From: Mytilus edulis
Taxonomy: Eukaryota > Mollusca > Bivalvia > Mytilida > Mytilidae
NCBI RefSeq assembly: GCF_963676685.1
Contig: NC_092351.1
Span: forward strand, 38,244,733 to 38,308,732
DNA length: 64,000 bases
Direction: 5' to 3'
Below the pieces are notes generated by a model, which saw only the letters and a list, made by a program, of their open reading frames with translations, had not been told where the DNA came from and did not search any database. Made by a program: the position numbers and the translations under genes. Below, piece after piece: positions 1-11,075 of this stretch. The number at the start of each line of letters is the position of its first letter. The stretch's first letter is position 1.

Positions 1-222
1 ACTTTTTATTGGGGTTATTCATGCAGAGGGAGAGGGTTCAATTACAAAGAAAATACTGTCTTCAAGAACAAAGATTCTTACCTTATAGAAGGTTGATTTC
101 TCGTGAGAGGAGACAAAAACAAAAATTTGCATTTAAACTTTATAATTTGCATTTAAAGGAGCCTTTTGTATTTTTTATTTCTTATAAAACAATTACATAT
201 TGATTTTAAATATGATTTTCAG

Positions 223-3200
223 AATACAGGAGTAGTAATGAATGCTCAGAAGAAACTTCAAGTTAATGCATATTTAAGAAATGTTTCCCACATTACGTAA
301 GTATAAAATCACTAATACCTGAAACAATACTACCGGTATGTAGAAAAAAGCTGACTATAAAAATAAATGCAACCTTCTTGCAGAGGGTTGCGGGGGGTCA
401 CAGATTTGATAACAGCATGGCATACTAAAGACATGACATATTTGATAGCTACTTTGTCAAGTACATTGCATTTTTGATTTAGAAGAAAGATCAGAATCCA
501 AAATACATCTTTGTGTTTGGGATGTGTGTCAGAAAAAATCTCCTGTTAAAAGTTACATGTAAGTTTCTTAAAAAATATTGTGTTGGGCAGGGGTTAATAT
601 CAAAATATCTTTTTTCTTATCCTGAATATGATGAAATACTATCTGCTTGGTGCTGTATATCTATACATTAATGCTACAACTCAAACACTTGATAAAGGAA
701 AGGCCACTAAACTACTGTAATGGCAGTCACATTAAAAAGAATATTTATTTGTTTTTCTTATTGTTAAAGGGTTGTATGAATTTAATCTGAAAGGATGTTT
801 GATTCTGATTATATTTTTGTGTACTTGATTGATGTGTATGCAAATGTTGTTAATTTCAGCCAAACATTACAGATAAAAGATCACATAGTGTATCCTGTGT
901 TGTGGCTAAATGAGGTTTGTAATTATTTATGTAAATAAAACTTGTATGCCTAGTCTTTTTTAGAACATCATCTTAAAATAGTACCAGCATAAGTAAGGTA
1001 GATACATGTAGCATAGAGGTTGGAACAGGATTGTGTAAATCAGTATTATTTTCACTATTATCAATTATACAAGTTCAACAAGCTGGTATTGAAAATTATG
1101 GGCTCCTTTTCTCAAAAGTATTACTAATCTATCAAGTATCATTCTTAATGTCCAAAAGACATAAAGATATGAGATACATGTATTTATGCCCCACCTACAA
1201 TAGTAGAGGGGCATTATGGTTTCTGGTCTGTGGCTCCGTTTGTTCGTTCGTCTGTGCGTCCATTTGTCCCGCTTCAGGTTAAAGTTTTTGGTCAAGGTAG
1301 TTTTTGATGAAGCTGAAGTCCAATCAACTTGAAACTTAGTACACGTGTTGCTTATGATATGATCTTTCTAATTTTAAATCCAAATTAGACTGTTGACCCC
1401 AATTTCACAGTCCACTGAACATAGAAAATGAAAGTTGGAGTTTCAGGTTAAAGTTTTTGGTCAAGGTAGTTTTTGATGAAGCTGAAGTCCAATAAACTTG
1501 AAACTTAGTACACATGTTCCCTACAGTATAATCTTTCTAATTTTAATGCCAAATTAGATTTTTACCTAATTATTTCACGGTCCATGGACCCTGGAAAATG
1601 ATAGTATGAGTGGGGCATCCGTGTACTTTGGACACATTCTTGTTGTCTATTGTTTATGATTTTTGGTTTAATGAATACATTTTCTAGTCAGTAATGTTTT
1701 GACTTGTATAAAAATAAGAAGATGTGGTATAATTGTCAATGAGACAACTATCCAAACAATACAAAGTTCAAATGAAGTGGATGTAGGCAATTGTAGACAA
1801 ACCTATAGCCATCAAATGAAGTGGATGTAGGCAATTGTAGACAAACCTATAGCCATCAAATGAAGTGGATGTAGGCAATTGTAGACAAACCTATAGCCAT
1901 CAAATGAAGTGGATGTAGGCAATTGTAGACAAACCTATAGCCATCAAATGAAGTGGATGTAGGCAATTGTAGACAAACCTATAGCCATCAAATGAAGTGG
2001 ATGTAGGCAATTGTAGACAAACCTATAGCCATCAAATGAAGTGGATGTAGGCAATTGTAGACAAACCTATAGCCATCAAATGAAGTGGATGTAGGCAATT
2101 GTAGACAAACCTATAGCCATCAAATGAAGTGGATGTAGGCAATTGTAGACAAACCTATAGCCATCAAATGAAGTGGATGTAGGCAATTGTAGACAAACCT
2201 ATAGCCATCAAATGAAGTGGATGTAGGCAATTGTAGACAAACCTATAGCCATCAAAAATGACAAAAACCCATAATGCATGGTGGATATATAGTTCGATAA
2301 CTTATCCACATGAAATAGACAACTTGCGAATTTGTGCACTTTCCAGTACAAGTCCTGAAACAATGATTATGCTATTATGTCACAATAAGAACTTTTTGTT
2401 CAATCGGGTCAACTAGTAACTCATTCATAAAAAATAGTCCGGATTGGTGTTGTAAATCCCTTGTCAATGAGACAACTATCCAAACAATACAAAGTTCAAA
2501 TGAAGTGGATGTAGGCAATTGTAGACAAACCTATAGCCATCAAATGAAGTGGATGTAGGCAATTGTAGACAAACCTATAGCCATCAAATGAAGTGGATGT
2601 AGGCAATTGTAGACAAACCTATAGCCATCAAATGAAGTGGATGTTTGTCTACAATTGCCTACATCCACTTCATTTGATGGCTATAGGTTTGTCTAAGGGA
2701 TTGCTTCCCTTAGAAAAACTTAGTAGATACTTAGTCAGCCGTAAGCGGTTGAGCTAAGGAAGTACTTCTTTAGCTCAGTCGGTTAGCACGCTGCCTTGTA
2801 ACACAGAGGTCCCAGGTTCGAATCCTGGTGGAGACAAGCAATTTTGTAATGAAATTCGTGCTCTCCGGTTACAGCTGTTATTATTACATTTTAGAGTGCT
2901 GAAATTGACGCTAAGTCTGCCAGTGACTTTAAATCAGCCGTACAGACACCTGTCCATATTACCCAGGCTGTTCAGTATGGTTTGATTGTATTAGGAGTAT
3001 TATTCATCATTGGTGCAGCGTTTTGGTTTGTCAAAGTAAAAACTAGTCAGACGGTAAGAATACTCAAATAAATTGTATTAGTCTTTTTAACTTTATAAAC
3101 AATAACATGAACACATGTATCATGTGTATAGATCTCAGTAGCTTATCACCATAGTGACTGCTGTAGGTGTTTTAACATTATCTAAGTTGTAAATAACAAT

Positions 3201-3453
3201 TCAAAAGAGAAAACAAACAGCCTTATTAATGAACATATATAAATTTATTTAAAATACATACCTTCATAATTCTTGCAAAGCCAAACACAGTCTTAATCAT
3301 AACTTCAATGAAACATGTTTTTATTGAAACAGCTGCTACAGGCTACCCATGTCAATCATATCAAAAACTATTGAATTTCAATTGTAGAAAGAAGATGATT
3401 TGGTTACTGTGGTGGACGATAACAGAGACACAGCCCACTTAGTGGTGCAATAG
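223..3453 (+). CDS. SCARB2-like: CD36/LIMP-2 family scavenger receptor, 3' part of gene (copy 1)
   Basis: Four coding exons are visible: 223-296, 860-914, 2895-3053 and 3388-3453, each bounded by AG/GT and joined in consistent phase, ending in TAG at 3451. They encode the end of the ectodomain (TGVVMNAQKKLQVNAYLRN, then an IVYPVLWLNE block typical of the family), a juxtamembrane stretch, one C-terminal membrane segment (around QYGLIVLGVLFIIGAAFWF) and a short acidic cytoplasmic tail ending HLVVQ. CD36-family proteins are two-pass membrane receptors that bind lipids or lipoproteins; LIMP-2 members carry cargo to lysosomes. Lengths of the first three exons (74, 55, 159 nt) match those of the complete paralogue downstream exactly, so the two genes are tandem duplicates. 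Upstream exons lie outside the window. The tail has DTAHLV, only an approximate acidic dileucine signal. Family assignment is secure; lysosomal versus plasma-membrane location is not. Confidence 0.93.
1193..1644 (+). repeat. Dispersed repeat family (ATGCCCCACC...CACATTCTTGTT), copy 1
   Basis: Bounded by ATGCCCCACCTACAATAGTA and TACTTTGGACACATTCTTG. Contains an internal duplication of about 167 bp (TTCAGGTTAAAGTTTTTGGT at 1273 and 1441). Other copies are at 5061-5349 (same orientation) and 58533-58854 (inverse). Non-coding; the near-palindromic GCCCCAC/GTGGGGC ends suggest a non-autonomous DNA element. Confidence 0.8.
1716..2262 (+). repeat. Interspersed repeat with an 11-copy, 44-bp tandem array
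   Basis: A common mussel-type repeat starts at 1716 (AAGATGTGGTATAATTGTCA, GAGACAACTATCC). Within it a 44-bp unit (CAAATGAAGTGGATGTAGGC ... CCTATAGCCAT) is repeated exactly 11 times at 1769-2252, essentially without divergence. It lies in the intron between the second and third visible exons of CD36 copy 1. Confidence 0.92.
2461..2700. repeat. Second 44-bp array with a fold-back copy
   Basis: The same repeat start (CAATGAGACAACTATCCAAA) recurs at 2464 and is followed by three full 44-bp units from 2497 and a partial fourth, then the unit reappears in inverse orientation at about 2643-2694. This makes a hairpin of the array sequence, about 70 bases before the tRNA-like sequence. Confidence 0.88.
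2764..2836 (+). pseudogene. tRNA-like sequence (Thr-TGT-like), probably a SINE head
   Basis: There are good Pol III boxes: A box TAGCTCAGTCGG (2771) and B box GGTTCGAATCC (2815-2825), with T stem CCAGG/CCTGG and an anticodon loop CTTGTAA that would read TGT. The 5' acceptor strand (ACTTCTT) does not pair with the 3' strand (TGGAGAC) and the D stem is poor, so this is not a convincing functional tRNA. It is probably a tRNA-derived SINE remnant or tRNA pseudogene. Confidence 0.6.
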
Positions 3454-5060
3454 TCCAGTCTAAATTAGTGCTGATGAACTTACAAAGTTCAAATATTATT
3501 TTACACATTCTAATGATTGATTCTCATTATACTGTAAAATAGGAAATATTCATAAGGGGTTTATTTAAGCTACTTTTGCAATGCAGATAAAATCATGGAA
3601 TAAAACCTCCTTAAAATAATTTGTTCTTTAAGAAGATCAGCCTAAAAAATAAAAACATAATCTGTATAAACAGGCTTGACTTTAGAAATTTATATTGAAA
3701 TGACTGTGAGTCATTAGAATTTTCCAAAACTAAAAGATTGAACATTGCTTTTGAAAAACAGAAATATTTTAAAACCAACAATCAGTTTTTTTTCAGGTTT
3801 TATTTTAACTTTTATCAAAAAACATTTACCTGATCTTCTCAAATATCCTATAATTTTACAACTGACAAAAAAAAATAATGATTTAAAACCTTTCCAGTAA
3901 CCTAAATTCTGGTTTAATGAGAGTCAATGATGATTTTGTTAACAAAAATGCTGTGATAATGGTGCCTGTTTAATTTATGACTCTTTTTATAATGCTTTTG
4001 TATATTTGTGTTTGATTCTATACCATTATAGCCTTTTGATGAGGTCAATACATGTTTTAGGTGTCCCAATGAAAGTGCATGGACCAAGGACACAGTCAGA
4101 AGTCAATGTACTTTCATTAATCAATAAAATATGTTTTGGAAAGGCATTGTTTTATTATGACATCATATTATTCACACTCTGTGACTTATCCATCAATGAT
4201 GGACAGTTAACACAGTCTTTGTTTTTGTCCATGTTATTCTTGTTTGCTCTCATGTTAAATATTGGATACCTCTCAAGCCACATTTTGTGTTATGTTTTTG
4301 ATTCATTTATTTACATGTAGTAAGACCAGGTCTGTTATTGTTTTTATATTAGAAACATGTGACATGGAATAATAATTCACACTATTGGATAATATGATGT
4401 TATAATTATAATGCTTACGGTACCTCAGCTAAAAGAGACTAGATTTTTACAATTAACTAAACTATTGTTGTCTTCTTCTGAGTATAAGCCTTCTTTAATT
4501 ATGAGCATCTCCATATAGAGTTTTACCTTTACTTTAAAGAATAAAAACATTTGTTCAAACATATTAACAGCATATATAAATAAACAAAAAAAAGTGTCAT
4601 ACATGGCATATTCACAGGGATAAACATTATTTTCAATTTTCTTTTTTTTTACTGTTCCCTCCTCCTCTTATTTTTAATTGATTGACTTAGTATGTTATAT
4701 CTAGTCAAATTAAATTTATTAAACGGTATGACTGTAGCCAACAATTTATAGTTATTTTGTATAACAGGGTATGCTGTTCATTATTGTTAAGTAAATTTGA
4801 AGCTAATGGTACTAAAATATAATTGGATCATGTTACATTTTGCAGTGAGAGAAGAAATACTCAGATACATAGTTCAAAATCATTTTCCTGGATTGTAAGC
4901 AAATCTTAATACATCTATATCAACAGTAAGCAAATCATATCTTAACTATTCTGAATCAATTCTTTATTTGCTTTGTTAAAAAAGAAAACAGTACATATAC
5001 ATGTGATATATTACAATGGAGCTGCTTTCTCTTCTGCAATAAATGAGTTCACTTCTTGTT
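3454..5060. other. Intergenic, 3' flank of CD36 copy 1
   Basis: AT-rich sequence after the stop codon. Several AATAAA-like motifs (for example 3600) could be polyadenylation signals, but none can be singled out. A 104-codon frame at 4006-4320 has no recognisable similarity or splice context. Nothing else seen. Confidence 0.5.
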
Positions 5061-5349
5061 TTTATGCCCTACATACGATAGTAGAGGGGCATTATTTTTT
5101 TCGGTCTGCGTCAGTTTGTTCCTTCGTTCGTCCATTTGTTCATCTGTTTGTTCATTCGTCTGTTTGTTCGTCCCTCTATCCTGCTTCAGGTTAAAGTCCA
5201 ATCAACTTGAAACTTAGTACACATTACCTATGATATGATCTTTCTAATTTTAATGCTCAATTAGAGTTTTGACCCAATTTCACGGTTCACTGAACATAGA
5301 AAATGATAGTCCAAGTGGGGCATTTGTGTACTTTGGACACATTCTTGTT
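5061..5349 (+). repeat. Dispersed repeat family (ATGCCC...CATTCTTGTT), copy 2
   Basis: A shorter member of the family at 1193-1644, without the internal duplication. It carries TTCGTTCGTCC-type simple runs and the same TACTTTGGACACATTCTTG end. It lies between the two CD36 genes. Confidence 0.8.
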
Positions 5350-5527
5350 AATATAATATGTTTACTAATCCCCTGTGTAGCGTTTTATTGGTTAGTTTTC
5401 TGTTTTCCTGTTTTTTTTTCCTTTTGGCAACATTGATTTATAATTAATAGCATCCTTGCTAAAAGTGTTCCTGATGAAGGTAAATCCAGAAAAGGGATTT
5501 GGACGCATCAAATTTATAATGTGTTAT

Positions 5528-5847
5528 CTGTGCCTAACCGATCACCTTTGGGGTATTATAATACCTACAGTGTTACCTGGATAAAAAATTGTCAACACAA
5601 TTTGTCCATTTAAACTGTACAATAGGTTTTGTGAGAGATTATCAATAGGTGGTCATTTAACTACCTGTAGATTTTACCTGGTTGTTTTTTGCCCTAAATT
5701 TTTTTTTCAGGTAGTTAAATGACCACCTATTGATAATCTCTCACAAAACCTATTGTACAGTTTAAATGGACAAATTGTGTTGACAATTTTTTATCCAGGT
5801 AACACTGTAGGTATTATAATACCCCAAAGGTGATCGGTTAGGCACAG
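5528..5847. repeat. Perfect 140-bp inverted repeat (hairpin)
   Basis: The left arm 5528-5667 and right arm 5708-5847 are exact reverse complements over 140 bp as read by eye, separated by a 40-bp spacer. Arms begin CTGTGCCTAACCGATCACC. There is no coding frame of note. It follows a short repeat (CTGATGAAGGTAAATCCAGA, 5472) that I have seen in mussel DNA. It may be a foldback element or a recent inverted duplication. Confidence 0.9.
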
Positions 5848-5849
5848 TA

Positions 5850-8800
5850 TTATTTCTCAAAAATTGCATCCTTGTTCTCTTTGTAGCTTTTAAAACCTCG
5901 ACTTTATATACTTTAATCTGACCAGTTATAAGAAAATGTGTGGCCTTATGATACATATGAGCCATATTCTGTACTTATGCTTGTTTCAATCATTGAATTC
6001 CTATTGTATGTTGATGTGCTAATTGTTGTATATTTACATTTAATATGTGCTTGTACTAAATATGATCTTGTTAACTGTTTATATGTCCTACAATAATAGC
6101 TTACTCACTCTGAACTTCATCTATAACTTGTAGTTGCAAAATAAGATATAGAAAACAGTATGATTTGAATTTTTCCTAATTTTTAAAATTTAACTGTTCT
6201 ATTTTAAAAATTTTATTCAAATTTATGGTAACAGTGAGACAGATGTTAAACTTTTTGAAAACTTTTAACAGTGAAATAAACAAGATGTAGAACTCATTTT
6301 TTTTATTATCAAATATGAGTTTCCAAACTTCAATGAATATTGTACATCATTACTCTAGTCATCTTTCAAACATACAAAAAATAATATTTATTCAAAATGT
6401 TAAAAAAATGACAGGAAAAGTTTCAGCTTACTGCTTTTTACACTTAATCTGATTTAATAAATGAATGCACTTACATCTATGATGATTTTTGAATGAGATT
6501 TATATGTTATATATTACTGTACTCTTTGTGATGATTGTGATTAAGACATAGATTCCACCACTGCATAATAGACAGTTTAATTTTGAATATTTAAAATTTA
6601 ACTGTTGAGATATATTGTAATACAATAGTGATGGAATCTGTTTCTATAATGATGTTTAGATAACAAACAAAAAAAGTATATAACAAAATAACTTAAAAAA
6701 AAAGAAAAAATTGGGGGCTAAAATATTACCACTCCAGAATAATTGGCCAAAAAAAAAGAAGAAAAATATACTAAAAGGCAATTTTTTCTCATCTCAGATT
6801 TCAGAAAATAAAAAGATTTTTTTTTTTAATTTCTTTTAAATCGCAAGTTAAATCGCAACAGCATATTGTATTGCACATTGAGTATAAATTCAAATCATAT
6901 ATGATCAATATTAGCTCTTTGACTATAGTCATTCTGTGTCAGAAACCTTTTATGTGTCAAATATTTGAAATTACAATCCAAATTCAGACTTGTATCAAGC
7001 ATGAATATTGTGTCCCTTTTTGACCCAACGGTTCAGGGTTAGACCTCTGCGGTCGTATCCAGCTGCGCTCGGCAAAGCAATTTATTTATTTTATAACCAT
7101 CCACTTATTTGTACTAGTATGACAGATTCACACAGAATGAAAGACTATCAAAAGTTACACTCTTAGAAATGTTTTGGTAGATTACATGAAATGTATATCT
7201 GTTTTACAAGTTTCATTTTTATCTTTGTTATTATTTTTGTTAAATGATATATACAGATTGGTGCAAGAAATGGGAAGACATTGCTTTGAGATTCCCATAT
7301 GTATTTCTTATTTTATATTTTTGTACTTTTATGTATGATGAGATTTAAAACAATCTTCATCTGAAATCTCATATGATATCTATTGCATACATGCTGTGCT
7401 GTCATATGCTGTTTATGATATCTTTTCATGTTGGATGTATTTCTGTTGAATGGAATATAACTTGGCAAGATTGATTTTAAATTAAAATGAAATTGTACAG
7501 GGCTATTCCAGAATTAATTGTATGGAGTTGAGGCCTTGGGTAGGTACCCAAATATTTAGGGGTAGTGGGATTCAAAACATCTATCACATGAAAAGGCTTA
7601 AAAATATCAAATTAGCTGGCATTTTAGGAAAAATTGCCTTCCACCCCTATTCATTTCATTTTGGAATAGCCCACATTGGATGATGAATATTAAGTTTGAC
7701 TCCCATATTTCATCAAATCATTTCAATATATTTTGCATTAGAACATTTTGAATGAGATATTTGTTTAAAATTGTATTTGAATTATTAAGTGCTTTGCATT
7801 CATGTCTTTATTTATGTCTAATAAAATACTCATTCCTAGCTAAATGTGAGGTTTTTTTTATATACGACCGCAAAAATTAAATTAAAAAATAATCATATCA
7901 CATCATTGTTGTTGTTGTCCGCGTCTTCGAAAGACATTTGGTTTTTAGACAAAAACTTTAGTATACTAGTAAATCTTAGTATTCAGCTGATCCAGCTGCG
8001 CTCAGCGAAGCAATTTATTTAAAATTACAAAACTCACTAGACAAAAATCATAGGTAATTGACATATATATATATTCTGCATTGACGTAATAACCTTTATT
8101 TATACCAAGCTATCAAAGACATGCAATAGCTTTTTGCAAACATACCTTTCTATTTCTTTACTTTTATTTTTGTTGAATTGAGAAAAAAATCCTAATCTAC
8201 ATAAATATGGAGATGTGGTCTTATTACAAGTGAGACAACTTTCAACCACAGACAAAAAGAGGAAGATGTTAACAATTGTAGGCACTGTGTTGCCTTGTAC
8301 GATGAGGAAAACCCTTGCTTTATAGTAAGTTTTAAAAGGTCCAGCCATGACAAAAAAAACTGCTGTTTATTTAATTTTAAGCATTCCAGCCGACCAAATG
8401 TTTATATATTTTTTTATGAACTACTTTTATTTTGACAGATGTAGCTAATAACTCAACAAGTTATTAAAGTTGGTACATTTGCTTTACAGTACATGTAAAT
8501 TCAAAAAGCAATGCATGCATTTTTTTCTGTTTTTAAATAATGGACGAAATATTGGGGATTCTAACATGACGTCCTTTAAACGCTTTGAGTACACACCCGT
8601 GGTAAAATATGAATATATTGCCAGTGCTGTTCCGATTGTACTCCCACGTCATATGCTTTTTTATGAATGAGATACCCGACGTCATAGAACAATGACGTTA
8701 GAATGTAAGCATTTTACGGGAAAATACACGCTTGTGAATCCGAAAATCATCACAAGGAAACATACACAAATGATGCTAAAATGTGGCAAAAGCCCTTTAT

Positions 8801-8999
8801 TGTACATCATATAAGACATATAAATGAATTATCATTCAAATTCATCCAAAACTGTCTAAATACATTATTTTAAATAGTTTAAGCATGTCACTAATGCAGT
8901 TTGCTCCGTTCTGTTACGCTAGTTTATTAGTGCGTTTATTTATGGGAACGGTGAATATTTGCCTACACCTAGAGCGCTTCGATCCAAAAGAATTGCCGT
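5850..8999. other. Intergenic, AT-rich with minor repeats
   Basis: Mostly low-complexity AT-rich DNA. A short shared block (ATCCAGCTGCGCTCGGCAAA at 7058, and again near 7990 with TCAGCGAAGC) marks a dispersed repeat. 8208-8348 resembles the AGATGTGGT...GAGACAAC mussel repeat in decayed form. No gene seen. Confidence 0.5.
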
Positions 9000-9018
9000 A
9001 TGTGTCCTATCAGAATCG

Positions 9019-9175
9019 AAATAATTCATGGGGGCTTGAATATATCTAGATTTTATCACGGGTTGTCCTTTATGCCGATATTTTACCCCTCGCTATCGCT
9101 CAGGGGTAAAATATTTGTCATAAAGGGCCAACCCGTGGTAAAATCACGATATATTCAAGCCCCCATGAATTATTT
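9019..9175. repeat. Imperfect 73-bp inverted repeat
   Basis: Arms 9019-9091 and 9102-9175 share AATTCATGGGGGCTTGAATA and its complement, and ATTTTACCCCT with its complement, around a 10-base loop (CGCTATCGCT). There are several mismatches, so it is older than the 5.5-kb hairpin. A related GGTAAAATATGAATATATTG stretch is at 8600, suggesting a dispersed family. Confidence 0.8.
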
Positions 9176-9813
9176 CTTAATTAAAAATTGCTATTTTAAC
9201 GAATTACATTATTGTTACAATTTTCTTAATAATAAAAGCATTGCAATAATTTCTGAAGTTACCAGGTTACAGAAGTACCACACACTCTTATTATAGATCA
9301 TCCTAACATGCCAACAGCGGGTTACTGATGTGTAATAGTAATTTGTTTTAATATTTTCAATGTTTTTGAGTTTATTGGCGCCTACTAAACGAACAAAATG
9401 TCATGGTGTTCGAGGGAAAACTGTCTTTATGTTGCGCATTAAAATTACATCTTTTATATTCTCAATAACCAAATACAAGCTGCGATTCCCTGACAACAAT
9501 AAACAAGTCTAATCATTATACACTTAAAGCCCCTTTTACAAAACAACAACCCATGGCTTCCTACTACGTCAACAAAACGATTTTATCACAGGTTCTTGAA
9601 CAAATATAGAGTAAAGTTAAATAAGAAAACTTGACGCAATAAGAGTGTATGTACGATTGGTGTTTCAATTCAATGTCAAATTCGTTCTGAATATTATTTC
9701 ATGAAATATTTGCCACTGGACATGATTAAACATCAATCGATAAATCCTAATGCCGGCTTAGTAGTACACACAAAGTCCTGTCTATTTGAGATCAGGAAAT
9801 GTTTTGATCTGAG

Positions 9814-9855
9814 CGTCACTGATGAGTCTTATGTAGACGAAACGCGCGTCTTGCG
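9814..9855 (+). ncRNA. Type I hammerhead ribozyme motif, copy 1
   Basis: In order: stem I strand CGTCA (9814), core CTGATGA (9819-9825), stem II GTCT/AGAC closed by TATGT (9826-9838), core GAAA (9839-9842), minimal stem III CG/CG with flanking A-U closure, then GTC with predicted cleavage after 9850, and the other stem I strand TTGCG (9851). All catalytic-core bases are present. Stem I has one mismatch (C opposite T), so activity may be weaker than copy 2. Confidence 0.78.
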
Positions 9856-10335
9856 TATTAAATAACAAGCCTGGAACCTTAGATAACTATTGATAACTAT
9901 TTACACCACTGGGTCGATGATACTGCGCGTGGACGTTTCGTCCACGAGTGTATCACCAGCCCAGTAGTCAGCACCTCGGAGTTGACATGAATATCAGTTA
10001 TATGGTCTTTTTTTTATATAAATTTACTGTTTGCAAAAGTATGAATAATTAAAAATACTAAGGAGTTTTTTTTATCCAAGGCATAGATAACCTTCCCCGA
10101 GTGTATCACCAGCCCAGTAGTCAGCACCTCGGAGTTGACAGGAATATCAATTATATGGTCTTGTTTTTTTTTTTATAAATTTGCTGTTTGCAAAAGCATG
10201 AAAAATACTAAGGATTTTCTTATCCAAAGGCATATATAACCTTAGCAGTATTTGGCACAACTTTTTTTTAGAATTTTGGGTCATGAATGCTCTTCAACTT
10301 GAACTTGTTTAGCTTTTTAACTATTTTGATCTGCT

Positions 10336-10377
10336 CGTCACTGATGAGTCTTATGTAGACGAAACGCGCGTCTGGCG
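10336..10377 (+). ncRNA. Type I hammerhead ribozyme motif, copy 2
   Basis: Same layout as copy 1: CGTCA, CTGATGA (10341-10347), GTCT-TATGT-AGAC, GAAA (10361-10364), CGCGCGTC with predicted cleavage after 10372, then TGGCG (10373-10377). Here stem I pairs fully (CGTCA with TGGCG, one G-U wobble). The very short stem III with open stem I is the type I topology seen in animal retrozymes. Confidence 0.82.
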
Positions 10378-10400
10378 TATTAAATCATAAGTCTGGTACA

Positions 10401-11075
10401 TGTGATAACTATTTACACAGTATGATAACCAATGTCAGATGCTATTGCAGTATATTGCATGTAAATTACCTACCATTAATGTTAGCTGCACCAGTTAACT
10501 TGGTGTATTTATGGATATATCTCTGTGTTGCTTTCTTCGTTAATAAAACTGTTTCATATACATCAGCAGTTATTCATGTTATTGCTGTAGCAACAATTTG
10601 CATAGTGTTAAATATATAAGGAATATGCTAAAATATTTTTGCCTCTGATTAGACTTAGATCAGCTATGATCACATGTACTGAAAATAAAGCTAAACAGAA
10701 AATACTTATCGTCTAAGGACGTTATGTTGAACAACTGAGTATTATACAATACAGATTTAATAGATGTTTCAGGCACCACAAGCCTTAGGTCTCGTGCACA
10801 AGGAACATGTTTGGTTGAATCAAACTTAACAAAATACATATTATACATATTTCATTTACAAATACTGTGTCAAACTATAAAAGATGCAGCTTATGAGATG
10901 AGTGAAAAATAGCTATAAATCTAGATGTCATTCCCCCAAATAACACACTATAATCTGTTAACCTAATCAAAGTCACACATATAGAAACAAAATTATTAAT
11001 AACGCAAACAGTGTGTATATTAATAAAAATAGGTGATAACGACGTTCACGCGACTAAATAATTTCTGATGAAAAT
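10401..11075. other. Upstream flank of CD36 copy 2
   Basis: AT-rich sequence between the retrozyme-like element and the CD36 copy 2 start codon. A promoter for the CD36 gene is expected near the 3' end of this interval or at an upstream untranslated exon, but no TATA box or clear acceptor is evident. Confidence 0.4.

Larger units (their letters stand above)
9808..10400 (+). mobile_element. Retrozyme-like element flanked by two hammerhead ribozyme motifs
   Basis: Two direct repeats of about 75 bp, each with a hammerhead motif followed by a GATAACTATTTACAC tail, flank a non-coding interior. The distance between the two predicted cleavage sites (after 9850 and after 10372) is 522 nt. The interior contains a partial internal duplication (the block starting CCGAGTGTATCACCAGCCC at 9944 and again at 10097) and a perfect 7-bp hairpin at 9929-9945. 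Retrozymes are small non-autonomous retroelements whose transcripts self-cleave at paired hammerheads and circularise; hammerhead-bearing repeats are known in animals including bivalves. Whether this copy is transcribed is not visible. Confidence 0.75.

Noticed and set aside
1769..2252. CRISPR-like regular array
   Set aside because: The 44-bp units are contiguous with no unique spacers and sit in a eukaryotic intron.
2764..2836. Functional tRNA-Thr gene
   Set aside because: Acceptor stem does not pair and D stem is weak; kept only as a tRNA-like pseudogene.
4006..4320. 104-codon hydrophobic frame downstream of CD36 copy 1
   Set aside because: No recognisable similarity, no splice context and composition like surrounding AT-rich DNA.
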